A stretch of 64,000 bases of DNA from Gaiellales bacterium (GCA_036273515.1 DASUHM010000075.1:1-64000), one strand, 5' to 3'; counted from the first letter of the stretch, positions 40,920-49,895 are shown. Numbers and translations: made by a program. The notes: generated from the sequence alone by a model not told the origin.

Positions 40920-41384
40920 GTGGAAACTCCGGCCGTGCAGGGGCTCTTCGAGGCCCACCTGACCGTCGCCGACCTCGCGGCCTCACTCGCGTTCTACCGC
41001 GACGTGGTCGGGCTGGAGCTGGCCTACGAGGTGCCGGAGCGGGGCGCCGCCTTCCTCTGGTGCGGCGAGCCGGGCGGATCGATGCTGGGGCTGTGGGCGG
41101 CCGGGTCGGCGCCGATGGGGATGCTCCTGCACGTGGCGTTCGCCGTCCGGGTCGAGGAGCTGCTCGACGCGCCGCGGGCGCTCGCGGCCCACGGCGTCAC
41201 GCCGCTCTCGTTCTTCGGCGAGCCGGCCGACGAGCCGAGCGTGATCGGGTGGATGCCCGCGGCGAGTGTTTTCTTCAAGGATCCGGACGGCCACTCGCTC
41301 GAGTACCTGGCCATGCTGGACGAGCCAGCCTGGCCGGACGCCGGCATCACGACCTGGTCGAGGTGGGTCGAGGGCCGGCGCTGA
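40920..41384 (+). CDS. VOC/glyoxalase-superfamily protein
   Basis: A 154-residue VOC domain: LFEAHLTVADLAASLAFYRDVVGLELAYEVPERGAAFLWCG at the start and VFFKDPDGHSLEYLAML at the end, with His and Glu at the usual metal positions. GTG 40920 lies five bases past the dehydratase stop. Its position suggests ring-opening, isomerisation or removal of a reactive keto-product of the pathway; none is specific enough to name. Confidence 0.8.
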   Translation: METPAVQGLFEAHLTVADLAASLAFYRDVVGLELAYEVPERGAAFLWCGEPGGSMLGLWAAGSAPMGMLLHVAFAVRVEELLDAPRALAAHGVTPLSFFGEPADEPSVIGWMPAASVFFKDPDGHSLEYLAMLDEPAWPDAGITTWSRWVEGRR

Positions 41385-41407
41385 GCGGCGACCTCTACGC
41401 GCGCGGT

Positions 41408-42121
41408 ATGGCGACGCTGGTCGCGTCGTGGGAGGAGTACGCGCGCGGGACGGAGGGCGCTTCGGTGCAGCGGCTGCCGGGCGTGACGGCGGCGGTGTTC
41501 CCGGACGGGCCGGAGCGGGCCGTCTACAACAACGCGGTGCTGGAGCGGGCGGAGGCGATCGCTGCGATGGAGGCCGCCTACGCCGAGGCCGGCGTCGAGC
41601 GCTTCGCCGCGTGGGTGCACGAGCGAGACTCCGTCCTGCGAGCCGCGATCGAGCGGCGCGGCTACGAGGTGGTCGAGGTGACGCGGGCGATGGGGATGCC
41701 GCTCGATGGCGTCGTGAAGCCGCGGGGCCACGGCGAGGTGGGCCGGGCCGGCTGGGCCGAGTACCTGCGCGTCGCCGACCTCCCGGCGGGGCTCCTGGCC
41801 GGGGTCGATGCGGATGCGTTCCGTGTCGTCGTCGGCCGGCTCGACAGCGAGGTCGTCGCCGCCGGCATCTCGTACGACCACGGAGGCGAGTGCGGCATCT
41901 ACAACGTCGTCACGCAGGAGCACGCCCGTCGCCGCGGTATCGGGACGGCGGTTACCGCCGCCCTCGTCCGCGAGGCGTGCGAGCGCGGCTGCGAGACGGC
42001 GAGCCTGCAATCGACGCCGATCGCCGAGCGCGTCTACGCCGCGGTCGGATTCCGGGATCTCGGCCGGATCCTGGAATATGCGCCGCGCGTTTCCCGCGCC
42101 GAGGCGGGCGGTAGGTCGTGA
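41408..42121 (+). CDS. GNAT-family N-acetyltransferase
   Basis: A 237-residue protein with an N-terminal GNAT-like half and a C-terminal canonical acetyl-CoA site (VVTQEHARRRGIGTAVTAALVREA, R-x-x-G-x-G/A), then SLQSTPIAERVYAAVGFRDLG. The N-terminal half (ERFAAWVHERDSVLRAAIERRGY) resembles a second, degenerate GNAT domain. ATG 41408 is the first standard start after the VOC stop; a few upstream codons remain open to a CTG. Substrate is unknown. It may end the SMP-30 operon or be independent. Confidence 0.82.
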   Translation: MATLVASWEEYARGTEGASVQRLPGVTAAVFPDGPERAVYNNAVLERAEAIAAMEAAYAEAGVERFAAWVHERDSVLRAAIERRGYEVVEVTRAMGMPLDGVVKPRGHGEVGRAGWAEYLRVADLPAGLLAGVDADAFRVVVGRLDSEVVAAGISYDHGGECGIYNVVTQEHARRRGIGTAVTAALVREACERGCETASLQSTPIAERVYAAVGFRDLGRILEYAPRVSRAEAGGRS

Positions 42122-42586
42122 GGATGGCGGAACGGGACGACAGACGGCGGCTCCATCATCACCCCGAGGAGGCGAGGGGCGGCGGCCCACCGGCGACCCT
42201 CACGACCCGCTGGCGACGCCCGAGGAGGAGACGACCCCCGAGGTCGTCGGGCGGTCACCGGAGCCGGACGGCATGGGCGGACGCCCGCCGGCCCGCGGCG
42301 AGCGCCGCGCCTCCCGCAAGATGCCTGACGCCGGGGAGTAGCGCTTCGGCGAGCGGGACGGCAGGCCGCGTGCCCTGTGGAGCGTTTTGGTGGGCCGATG
42401 TCACCGGTGTGTGTCGGGGTGTGGCGAGAGTGTCGGCGGCTCTCCCAGACGGCCCGTCCGGGCGCGTCGTCCCCGCTTGCGTCGACCGGGGCCTCGCGGT
42501 TGGCGCGGTCGATCCGGCACCTCGGTCGCCCCGGTGGGAACGTGCAGCGCGTCGGCGGTCCCAGGGTGCTCATCCGTCCACCTCCA
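42122..42586. other. 465-bp stretch without a confident gene
   Basis: Two weak candidates lie here. On the plus strand, a frame ending at 42341 reads as an acidic, disordered tail (PEEETTPEVVGRSPEPDG) but has no good start. On the minus strand, ATG 42573 has a good GGAGGTG seven bases upstream and an open frame of 179 codons that runs into the GNAT gene, with no recognised similarity and implausible composition. I see no tRNA, repeat or terminator. It may hold decayed small genes. Confidence 0.4.
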
Positions 42587-43350
42587 TCAGTAGCGCCCCG
42601 TTGCGCCGAGCCCGGCGGCGGCGTCGAGGTCGCGGCGGTCGGGATCGATCAGCTCCCACACCGTCCCGTCCGCCCGCAGGGTCGCCGACACGACCGCCTC
42701 GACTCCGTCGGGCTCGTGCTGCATGAACGCCTCGTCGTACGGACAGACGCGCGCCTCCGTCCCGAGCCGGCCGCACTGCGGGCACACGAAGACGTCCGGG
42801 GCGGCGCCGCGCGCGACGAGCAGCGTCTCGATCCGCCGGGTATAGGCAGCGTCCAGCACGCCCGCGAGCCCGCCTCCGACCTCGCCTCGGCCGACCTGCT
42901 CGGCTCGCCGCTCGACGAAGCCGCTCTCGCGGGCGGCATCGTGCTCGTCCGCGAAGCGGCGGACGAGATCGTGCAGCTCGGCCGTGCCGGCGTCGCGGGC
43001 GTTGCCGACGACGCCGATCACCGCCGCATCGATCGACCCGCTCATCGCATGTCTGACCGTCGCCGCGTGCTCCTCGGTCGCGGCGATCACGATCGGCGGC
43101 CGGTCGAGCGCCTCGTGCATCCGCTCGACGATCGCGACGACCTCCGTGAGATGCCGCTGGGCCTGGCGATCGATGTCGCGCTGGATGCGCGTCTGCCGCC
43201 ACTCGCCGCGATGGTGCCGGTTGGCGATGTGTTCGTCGGCGTCTGCGACCTCGATCATGTGGCCGTGGTCGAAGACGATCACCCGGCCGAGAGCACGCCC
43301 AGCCCGTCGATCGCCGAGCGGACCCGGGTCGCCAGATCGCCGGGAGTGGG
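42587..43350 (-). pseudogene. Truncated, frameshifted baeRF/Vms1-type eRF1-like protein
   Basis: The reading frame from about 43282 to 42587 encodes a baeRF-type C-terminal half: VIVFDHGHMIEVADADEHIANRHHRGEWRQTRIQRDIDRQAQRHL, a VERMHEALDRPPIVIAA segment, and a final zinc-like VCPQCGRL. Family members are bacterial relatives of eukaryotic release factor 1. The segment just upstream (TRVRSAIDGLGVLSAG) is in another frame and stops at the junction near 43290. The N-terminal domain is missing. GTG 43282 could still start a 231-residue product, so residual function is not excluded. Confidence 0.55.
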
Positions 43351-43431
43351 ACGGGCACTTCGACCTCCGCTACCCCGGCCGGCGAGGCGGCTGACAACGC
43401 GCGCCGGGGTGTTCGGATCCGGCGCCGAAGG

Positions 43432-43447
43432 GGTAATTGAGATTACC
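43432..43447. promoter_or_regulatory. Perfect palindrome abutting the Crp/Fnr gene start
   Basis: GGTAAT-TGAG-ATTACC is a perfect 6-bp inverted repeat with a four-base spacer, ending one base before the ATG. Spacing and size match Crp/Fnr-type sites (FNR: TTGAT-n4-ATCAA). It probably is the autoregulatory site of the downstream regulator. Confidence 0.55.
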
Positions 43448-43448
43448 G

Positions 43449-44207
43449 ATGGTTCATGCGACGCCCGCCGAACCGCCGCTCCTCCACGCGTCTCTGCTCG
43501 ACGCCGACCACGACCTGGCCGACGCGCTCGCAGGCGCGGCGCCGGCCGCCCGCGGGCTCGCGACGGCCCGCGTGCTCGGCCTGCGGGGCGGCGAGTGCGA
43601 CCTGGCGCCCTGGTTCGAGGCGGTCGGCCAGGGGCCTGGGCTCCTGATTCTCGGCGGCCTCGTCCTGGCCCAGACGCGGATCGCCGATCGCGTGGTCGCC
43701 GAGCTGCTCGGCCCGGGCGACCTGCTCCAGCCGCCCGTCGGCGACGGCGACGAGACCGTGCCGAGCAGGGCGGCCTGGCAGGCTCTGCGCCCCAGCCGTC
43801 TGGCGGTGCTGGACGCCGAGTTCGCGCAGCGGACGCTGCCGTGGCCGCAGATCGGCCAGACGCTCCTGCGGCGCAGCGAGCGGCGCACGGCCGACCTGCG
43901 CGCGATCCGGGCGATCTGCGCGCAGCCGCGGCTGGAGGTCCGGCTCGTGCTCCTGCTGCGCCGGCTGGCGGGGCGCTTCGGCACGGTGGAGCCGACGGGG
44001 CTGCGCCTGACGCTGCCGCTCACGCATCGCCTCCTGGGCCAGCTGGCCGCGGCGGAGCGGCCGTCGATCTCGAACGCACTCGGGAGGCTCGCGCGGGCGG
44101 GGCTCGTGACAGGCAAGCCCGGCGACTGGCACCTGCACGGGACGCTCGACGAGCAGCTGGCGCTCCTGGCCGGGAGCGGCCTGCCCCACACCATCCCGCC
44201 GGGATGA
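43449..44207 (+). CDS. Crp/Fnr-family transcriptional regulator
   Basis: A 252-residue regulator. An N-terminal beta-roll (GPGLLILGGLVLAQTRIADRVVAELLGPGDLLQPP) is a degenerate effector domain without the cAMP phosphate-binding motif. The C-terminal winged helix has RLTLPLTHRLLGQLAAAERPSISNALGRLARAGLV (recognition helix around SISNALG). No cysteine cluster for an Fe-S site is visible, so the signal is unknown. ATG 43449 directly follows a palindrome, suggesting strong autoregulation. It precedes two UPF0104 membrane genes that may be its targets. Confidence 0.82.
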   Translation: MVHATPAEPPLLHASLLDADHDLADALAGAAPAARGLATARVLGLRGGECDLAPWFEAVGQGPGLLILGGLVLAQTRIADRVVAELLGPGDLLQPPVGDGDETVPSRAAWQALRPSRLAVLDAEFAQRTLPWPQIGQTLLRRSERRTADLRAIRAICAQPRLEVRLVLLLRRLAGRFGTVEPTGLRLTLPLTHRLLGQLAAAERPSISNALGRLARAGLVTGKPGDWHLHGTLDEQLALLAGSGLPHTIPPG

Positions 44208-44246
44208 CGCTGGCGTGAGCGCGCCACCGTAGCGTGACCAGCGGCG

Positions 44247-45203
44247 ATGGTGGGGTGGCTCCAGCAGCTGTGGGACACCATCACGGCGGTGTCCGTGCCG
44301 TTGCTCGTGCTCGGAGTCGCGTTCCAGACGGCCCAGACCCTGTTCGTCGCGCTCGCCTGGCGCAACATCCTGCGCGCCGCCTATCCCGAGGCGGGGGTCA
44401 CCTACCGCCCGGTCATGCGCTACTACGCGGGCGGGGTCGGCCTGAACGCGATCCTGCCGGCCTCGGCCGGCACCGTGGCGATGCTCGGGTTCTTCCGCTC
44501 GAGCATCGCCGGATCGACGGTGGCCGGCCTAGTCGGTGCGACCGTGGTCGAGAACATCTTCTTCGTCTTCGTCAGCATCCTCGTCTACGGGTGGCTGTTC
44601 TTCGGCGTGGCGGGCTCGTTCGACGTCCACTTCGGCTGGTTCTCCGACCATCCCGTCGCCTCGGTGGTGATCCTCGTCGGCGGGGCGATCCTGATCTTCA
44701 TCGCCGGCCGGATCCTCTACCGCCGCTTCAAGACCACCTGGGAGAACGCGAAGGAGGGCGGCGCGATCCTCGCGGATCGGCGGAAGTTCCTCGTCGAGGT
44801 GGTCGGGGTCGAGGCGGTGTCGTACGCCGCCCGGATGGGCGTGAACGCCACGTTCATGCAGGCGTTCCACGTCCCGGTGTCGGTCAAGAACGTCTTCCTG
44901 ATCGTGGCCGCATCGTCGATCTCCTCGACCGTCGCCATCCTTCCGGGAGCCGCGGGGGCGCAGACCGCGCTCGCGTCGGTCGTCCTGCACGGCGTCGCGC
45001 CGCAGAGCGTGATCACCGCCTACACCGTCGGGCAGGCTCTCATCACGACGGCCTGGAACGTCGCCTTCGGGCTCGGGGCGCTCGCCCACCAGATCGGCTG
45101 GGCCGAGACGCGCAAGCTCGTGCACCGCAAGCACAAGGACGACGGGGAGAAGGATGCCGCGGTGGCGGCTGACGACGCCGCCGCCACGCCCGCGCGCGAA
45201 TGA
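44247..45203 (+). CDS. UPF0104/LPG-synthase-TM-family membrane protein
   Basis: A 318-residue protein with seven or eight helices. VMRYYAGGVGLNAILPASAGTVAMLGFFRSS and ISSTVAILPGAAGAQTALA are the two conserved membrane motifs of the lysylphosphatidylglycerol-synthase-TM (UPF0104) family. Members without the catalytic domain are thought to be flippases or transporters of lipids or isoprenoid-linked molecules. The C-terminus is a charged tail (HRKHKDDGEKDAAVAADD). It overlaps a second family member by ATGA. Confidence 0.8.
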   Translation: MVGWLQQLWDTITAVSVPLLVLGVAFQTAQTLFVALAWRNILRAAYPEAGVTYRPVMRYYAGGVGLNAILPASAGTVAMLGFFRSSIAGSTVAGLVGATVVENIFFVFVSILVYGWLFFGVAGSFDVHFGWFSDHPVASVVILVGGAILIFIAGRILYRRFKTTWENAKEGGAILADRRKFLVEVVGVEAVSYAARMGVNATFMQAFHVPVSVKNVFLIVAASSISSTVAILPGAAGAQTALASVVLHGVAPQSVITAYTVGQALITTAWNVAFGLGALAHQIGWAETRKLVHRKHKDDGEKDAAVAADDAAATPARE

Positions 45204-46264
45204 GCCGCGACTGGAAGGCGCTCGCCCGCCGCTGCGCCGGCCCCGCCGTCGGGCTGGCGGTCGTCGTCGGGATCTTCGCGGCGATCATCCCCCGGTTCGC
45301 CGACTACCAGGCGGTCTGGCAGGCGATGATCCACCTGACCGGGCGCGACTGGGCCGTGATCGCCGTCTGCACCGTGATGAACGTCGCCAGCGGCGGCCTG
45401 CCGTGGATGGCCGGCGTGCCCGGCCTGGGCTACCGCCGCTCGATGCTGCTCACGCAGACGTCGGGGCTGATGACGACGGCCCTGCCGATGGGCGAGGCGG
45501 TCGGGTTCGCGACGCAGGTCGCCATGCTGCGCCGCTGGCGCTTCCCGCCGGCGGTCGTCACGGCCGGCTTCGTCGTCGTCACCGCCTGGAACCAGGGAGC
45601 GAACATCGCGATCCCGGTCTTTGCAGTCGCCGCGCTCGGCACGGGCGACACGGGGCCGGCGCTGCTCGCGATCAGCCTGGCTGCGGTCGGCGTGCTGGTG
45701 GCCCTGATCGCGACCGCGGTGGTCGCGTTCCGAAGCGAGCCGCAGGCCCGCCGCATCGGCGCGTTCGCCGGGCGGGTGACGACGCGCGTGCTCGCCGTGG
45801 TTCACCGGCCGCCCCGCAGCAGCTGGGGCGAGAAGCTCGCGACCATGCGGGCCGAGACGATCGGCGTCGTCTCCGGCCACTGGCCGTTCCTGACCGCGGC
45901 GACGTTCGCGAACCAGCTCACCCTGTTCGGCGTCATGCTCGCCTGCATGCACGCGACCGGGGTGACCGGTGTCTCGTTCTTCGAGGCGCTCGCGGCGTGG
46001 TCGTTCGCGCGGCTGGTCGGCTCGGTCGCGATCACGCCGGGCGGCCTCGGCATCCAGGAGCTCGGGCTCACCGGCGCCCTCGTCGCGTTCGGGGGCAGCA
46101 CCGACGCCGTCGTCGCAACGGCGCTCCTCTTCCGCGTGCTGACGTTCGTGCCCACCGTCGTCGTCGGCTCCGTCTGCGCCGTCATCTGGCGGCGCGAGGA
46201 GCGGGCACGCTCAGTGCTCGACGGCGTGGATCAGGCCGACGTCGGCGAGCCCGTTCAGGGCTAG
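45200..46264 (+). CDS. UPF0104/LPG-synthase-TM-family membrane protein (paralogue)
   Basis: A 354-residue relative of the preceding protein, with the family motifs LPMGEAVGFATQVAML and SVAITPGGLGIQELGLTGAL. The coupled pair (ATGA overlap) suggests a two-subunit membrane carrier, a feature I infer from the arrangement. A divergent, small minus-strand frame near its 3' end (46261-46411) has a membrane helix but no standard start. Function of the family outside lipid flipping is not established. Confidence 0.8.
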   Translation: MSRDWKALARRCAGPAVGLAVVVGIFAAIIPRFADYQAVWQAMIHLTGRDWAVIAVCTVMNVASGGLPWMAGVPGLGYRRSMLLTQTSGLMTTALPMGEAVGFATQVAMLRRWRFPPAVVTAGFVVVTAWNQGANIAIPVFAVAALGTGDTGPALLAISLAAVGVLVALIATAVVAFRSEPQARRIGAFAGRVTTRVLAVVHRPPRSSWGEKLATMRAETIGVVSGHWPFLTAATFANQLTLFGVMLACMHATGVTGVSFFEALAAWSFARLVGSVAITPGGLGIQELGLTGALVAFGGSTDAVVATALLFRVLTFVPTVVVGSVCAVIWRREERARSVLDGVDQADVGEPVQG

Positions 46265-46456
46265 CTGCACCGCCAGCGCGGCGAGTGCAGCAGCCGCCGC
46301 AGCAGCTCCCCGAACACGACCAGGATCAGCGCGACCACGGCCGCCGTGGTCAGCACCGTGCGGACGATCCGGCGCTTGTCGCCGGCGTCCAGGTCGGCGG
46401 TCAGCTCGAATAGGGCTCGATCGTGGTCGTGTCCATCCCGTCAGCCGCGACGGCGG

Positions 46457-46825
46457 CTACGACGCGGTCCGGGCGGCGCCGCGGACGACCCAGCCGACGA
46501 CGATGGTCGCGATCGAGAGGACGATCGCCGCCCAGATCGCGTCCCAGAAGAAGCTGTTGATGGTCAGGTCGCCGGTGAGCGAGTCGGTGATGGCGAGCAC
46601 GACCGCGTTGATCAACACCAGCATGAGGCCGAGCGTCAGGATGATGAACGGGAGCGACAGGATCCGCAGGATGGTGCCGACGATCGCGTTGATGATCCCG
46701 AACAGGAGCGAGATCCACAGGTAGCCGGTGATCCCGCCTGACACCGAGACGCCGTCCAGCAGCCAGGCCGTGATCGCGAAGGCCACGGCCACGACGATCC
46801 ACGACAGCAGGAAGTTCCTCAGCAT
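46457..46825 (-). CDS. Phage-holin-family 4 (DUF360-like) membrane protein
   Basis: A 122-residue protein with four hydrophobic helices: LLSWIVVAVAFAITAWLLDGVSV, GYLWISLLFGIINAIVGTILRIL, SLPFIILTLGLMLVLINAVVLAITDSL and SFFWDAIWAAIVLSIATIVVG. It is a typical chromosomal phage_holin_4_2 protein, widespread in bacteria and not a prophage marker. It starts 15 bp after the aquaporin stop and may be co-transcribed. Role in envelope stress is assumed from the family. Confidence 0.85.
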   Translation of the reverse strand: MLRNFLLSWIVVAVAFAITAWLLDGVSVSGGITGYLWISLLFGIINAIVGTILRILSLPFIILTLGLMLVLINAVVLAITDSLTGDLTINSFFWDAIWAAIVLSIATIVVGWVVRGAARTAS

Positions 46826-46840
46826 GTGCAGCCGATCATC

Positions 46841-47653
46841 TCAGGCCGGCTCCACGGGGTCTTCCAGGGCGCCGCGGGCGGCGGCGAGGCCGCCTGCGTC
46901 GCCGCCCCTGCCGCGCAGCACGAATGCGAACCCGACCGCGATCGCCGCGCCGGCGAGCGGCCCTGCCAGGTACACCCAGTAGCTCGAGAAGTCGCCGCGC
47001 ACGAGGTCGGGGCCGAACGAGCGGGCCGGGTTCATCGACGCACCGCTGATCGGGCTCGACCACAGGCCGGCCAGGATGATGTACGAGCCCACGCCGAGGG
47101 CCGCGAGCGGCCCCACGTTCTGCGCGCGGGACGCGGTGCCCAGGATCGTGCTGACGAGGCCGACCGTCAGGACGAGCTCGATCAGCATCGCCTGCCAGTC
47201 GTGGACGCCGGGGCCGGGGAGCGTCGCGCCGAGGTCCCCGATATTGCCGAACACGGCCCGCAGGAAGAGGCACGCCAGCGACGCGCCGACCAGCTGGACG
47301 ACGATGTAGCCGGGTACGCGCTTGCCCGGGAAGTCGCCCCGCAGCCAGAACGCGAACGAGACCGCCGGGTTCAGGTGCGCGCCCGAGACCGCGCCCATGA
47401 ACAGGATGATCGCGAGCACCATGAGGCCGGGCGCGGTTACCGCCGCGCCGCGCTCGATCGCCCCGTGCGACTGTGCGTCCACGACCGCGCCGCCCGCTCC
47501 GACGAGCACCAGCATGAACGTCCCGAGGAGCTCCGAGAAGAGCCGGCGCCACTCGAGCGAAGGGTCGTCGAAGTCGCGCGTGCCGGGGTATTCGAGCGCC
47601 AGCAGCGCCGCGCGGGCGCCGTGGGCCGGGCTGGTATGGAGCTCGGAGGCCAT
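46841..47653 (-). CDS. Aquaporin/MIP-family channel
   Basis: A 270-residue major-intrinsic-protein channel with six membrane helices and both half-helix motifs, SGAHLNPAVSFAF (about 92-104) and SGASMNPARSFGPD (about 208-221). The residues after NPA suggest a water- or small-solute-permeable type (Arg after the second NPA is present). A hydrophilic N-terminus of about 35 residues is long for the family. It is divergent from the gene at 47742 and upstream of a holin-type protein, a combination consistent with osmotic or envelope response. Confidence 0.9.
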   Translation of the reverse strand: MASELHTSPAHGARAALLALEYPGTRDFDDPSLEWRRLFSELLGTFMLVLVGAGGAVVDAQSHGAIERGAAVTAPGLMVLAIILFMGAVSGAHLNPAVSFAFWLRGDFPGKRVPGYIVVQLVGASLACLFLRAVFGNIGDLGATLPGPGVHDWQAMLIELVLTVGLVSTILGTASRAQNVGPLAALGVGSYIILAGLWSSPISGASMNPARSFGPDLVRGDFSSYWVYLAGPLAGAAIAVGFAFVLRGRGGDAGGLAAARGALEDPVEPA

Positions 47654-47741
47654 GGCTGAGAGGCACCCTCGCGCAGCCCCGGAGCGCGAACATCGACCAG
47701 AAAGTATGAAAAGCCGGCGTCAACCCCTAGTATGAGACACG

Positions 47742-48215
47742 ATGAGCAACAAGCCTCTCCCCACCGGCGATGAAGCGCTGGCGCTCGAGCTGGGCCACCT
47801 GTACGTGAGCGCCCCGATGCGCCTCGAGACGCCGCGCCGCACCGGGCACGGAATGCCGCCGCTGCGGGTGCTGATCGGCGGCGTCTCGATCGACAACAAG
47901 GGGTGGCTGTACGCATGGGTGGCCTACGTGCCCACCGCCGCCGACGTGCCCACTCTGATGGTCTGGCCCCGCGCCCAGGGGAGCGTGCCGTTCTCGTCGG
48001 TGGTCTCGGCCACCTCCGAGATCGAGGTCGTCGGCCGGGTCGACACCCCGGCGCGCGCCGTCGCCCGGCTCTCGCACCACCTCTCCTCGGTTGCCCGCGC
48101 CCGCATCGACCCCGACGTCGAGTATCTCGACCGGGCCGCGGCCGCCTACCGCGCCGAGCTGCGCCGGCGGCGCGACCAGGCCGCCGCCTGGGGTGGCACC
48201 ACCCGCGCTGCCTGA
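47742..48215 (+). CDS. Hypothetical protein
   Basis: A 157-residue soluble protein of unknown family. It begins MSNKPLPTGDEALALELGHLY, contains a Gly/Val-rich strand region (LRVLIGGVSIDNKGWLYAWVAYV) and ends in a basic helix (AYRAELRRRRDQAAAWGG). TAGTAT lies eight bases upstream of the ATG, a good leaderless promoter. No motif suggests activity. It diverges from the aquaporin gene. Confidence 0.6.
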   Translation: MSNKPLPTGDEALALELGHLYVSAPMRLETPRRTGHGMPPLRVLIGGVSIDNKGWLYAWVAYVPTAADVPTLMVWPRAQGSVPFSSVVSATSEIEVVGRVDTPARAVARLSHHLSSVARARIDPDVEYLDRAAAAYRAELRRRRDQAAAWGGTTRAA

Positions 48216-48263
48216 AGCCCGCGGCGACGTTTCGGCGGGCCCCGATCGGGTATCCGACGGTAC

Positions 48264-48437
48264 ATGCCCGCCGACCCCAGCCCCGGACGCCACTCCCGAG
48301 ATCGCCGCTCGCACGGCGAGGACTACCCGGGCCACGGCGACGGCGAGGATCTCGAGGACCAGTACTCGGCTCCGGACGAGCCGTCGGCGCCCGACGACGA
48401 CGACAGCGACCGCGACCAGGAGGACGAGCCCGGGTAG
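48264..48437 (+). CDS. Small acidic, disordered protein
   Basis: A 57-residue frame, rich in Asp, Glu, Pro and Ser (GEDYPGHGDGEDLEDQYSAP, DDDDSDRDQEDEPG). It is unlikely to fold on its own. TATCCG lies eight bases before the ATG, so it may be leaderless. Similar short acidic proteins with a basic first third are found in actinobacteria, but I recognise no function. It lies 15 bp before the MFS gene. Confidence 0.45.
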   Translation: MPADPSPGRHSRDRRSHGEDYPGHGDGEDLEDQYSAPDEPSAPDDDDSDRDQEDEPG

Positions 48438-48452
48438 GCTGAGAGCGGTCCC

Positions 48453-49895
48453 TTGACGATCGCTCCCACAGCCGTGGACGTCGCGGCGCCTGACCGTCGC
48501 CGCTGGATCCTCATCGCGACCATCATCGGGTCGTCGATGACGTTCATCGACGGCACCGTCGTCAACATCGCCCTGCCGACGATCGGGCGGGAGCTGAACG
48601 CCGGTCTCGCGGCCCAGCAGTGGGTGATGCTCTCCTACTCGCTGGCCGTCGCGTCGCTCTACATCGTCTCCGGCGCGCTCGGCGACCGCTACGGGCGCTG
48701 GCCGCTCTTCGTCGCGGGCGTGGCCGGGTTCGCGATCGCGTCGGCGCTTGCGGGCATCGCGCCGAACACGTGGACGCTCGTGGCGGCGCGCGTGCTGCAG
48801 GGCGTGACCGGTGCGCTCCTGACGACGAACAGCCTGGCCCTGCTGCGGGCGACGTATGCCGCGGACAGCGGCCGCGCCGTCGGTCTGTGGACGGCGTGGA
48901 GCGGCATCGGTGCCATGATCGGCCCCCCCGTCGGCGGCCTCCTCGTCGAGTACGCGTCCTGGCGGTGGATCTTCTTCATCAACCTGCCCGGCGCCGCGCT
49001 CGCCCTGGTCATGGCCTTCGCCGGCCGCGGGCTCGAGCAGCCGCCCGCCGAGGTGCGGCCCGTGCAGTGGACGGGCGCCGCGGCCATCGCGGTCACGTTC
49101 GGCGCCCTCACGTTCGGGCTGATCGAGGGCGCCCAGGCCGGGTTCGGCGCGGTGTGGCCGGCGTTCGTGGTCGCGCTGATCGGGTTCGGGCTGCTGGTCG
49201 CCCTCGAGCGCCGGTCGGAGACGCCGCTGCTCCCGACCGAGCTCTTGCGCCAGCGGGTCTTCGTCGTCGCGAACGTCTACACCCTGCTCGTCTACGCGGC
49301 CCTGGGCGGGTCGACGTTCTACCTCGCCCTCTACCTGCAGTCCGCCGCGGTGGGCTACACGCCGGCGCGGGCGTCGCTGATCTTCCTGCCGATCAGCATC
49401 GTCATGTTCGTGCTGGCGCCCCGCTTCGGCCGCCTGGCCGACCGCGACGGGCCGCGCCGCTACCTCACGATTGCGCCCCTCATCATGGGTGCCGGGTTCC
49501 TGCTGCTCACGCTCATCCGCAGCACGAACCCGCTCGTGCCGCTCCCGGGCGTGATCGTGATGTCGGTCGGCCTGGCGATGCTCGTGGCGCCGATCACCTC
49601 GACCGCGCTTCGGGCCGCGCCGGACCGGTTCGCCGGCCTGGCGGCCGGCGTGAACACGACCGTCTCGCGTCTCGGCGGGCTGATCGCGACGCCGCTCGTC
49701 GGCGTGGTCATCACGCTGGTCTTCGCGAGCGCGGCGCCGCGCCCCGACGCGGACCCGTTCGCCACCCACGCCGTCCTGGCTGCCCAGCACGACGCGACCG
49801 CGATGGCCTTCCGGGCGGGCATCGGCGTGGTCGTCGCCCTGTGCGTGGCCGGCGCCGTGCTGGCCGCCCGCGGCCTGCGCTCAGACGACCGCTGA
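48453..49895 (+). CDS. MFS transporter, DHA2 family drug:H+ antiporter type
   Basis: A 480-residue major-facilitator protein with 14 predicted helices. SSMTFIDGTVVNIALPTIG (motif D1, helix 1), LGDRYGRWPLFVAG (motif A) and TGALLTTNSLALLRATY are diagnostic of the 14-TM DHA2 group (EmrB/QacA-like). Its likely role is proton-driven export of drugs or other toxic compounds. TTG 48453 gives the full N-terminus; GTG 48474 is an alternative seven codons later. It converges with a flavin monooxygenase gene (15-base overlap of 3' ends). Confidence 0.88.
   Translation: MTIAPTAVDVAAPDRRRWILIATIIGSSMTFIDGTVVNIALPTIGRELNAGLAAQQWVMLSYSLAVASLYIVSGALGDRYGRWPLFVAGVAGFAIASALAGIAPNTWTLVAARVLQGVTGALLTTNSLALLRATYAADSGRAVGLWTAWSGIGAMIGPPVGGLLVEYASWRWIFFINLPGAALALVMAFAGRGLEQPPAEVRPVQWTGAAAIAVTFGALTFGLIEGAQAGFGAVWPAFVVALIGFGLLVALERRSETPLLPTELLRQRVFVVANVYTLLVYAALGGSTFYLALYLQSAAVGYTPARASLIFLPISIVMFVLAPRFGRLADRDGPRRYLTIAPLIMGAGFLLLTLIRSTNPLVPLPGVIVMSVGLAMLVAPITSTALRAAPDRFAGLAAGVNTTVSRLGGLIATPLVGVVITLVFASAAPRPDADPFATHAVLAAQHDATAMAFRAGIGVVVALCVAGAVLAARGLRSDDR

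Noticed and set aside
42034-42573. Minus-strand ATG 42573 with good ribosome-binding site and 179 open codons
   Set aside because: It runs through the opposite GNAT gene, has Arg/Pro/Ser-rich composition and no recognisable similarity. A frameshifted small gene cannot be excluded, but I do not annotate it.
46261-46411. Minus-strand frame with TADLDAGDKRRIVRTVL and a membrane helix between two genes
   Set aside because: The helix looks real, but no ATG, GTG or TTG opens the frame and it ends inside the neighbouring gene, so a gene call is not supported.
48447-48462. TTGACGATCG near the MFS start as another LacI-type operator
   Set aside because: The right half-site is GATCGC and not GATCAA, and dyad symmetry is lost. 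The gene has no link to the regulon.
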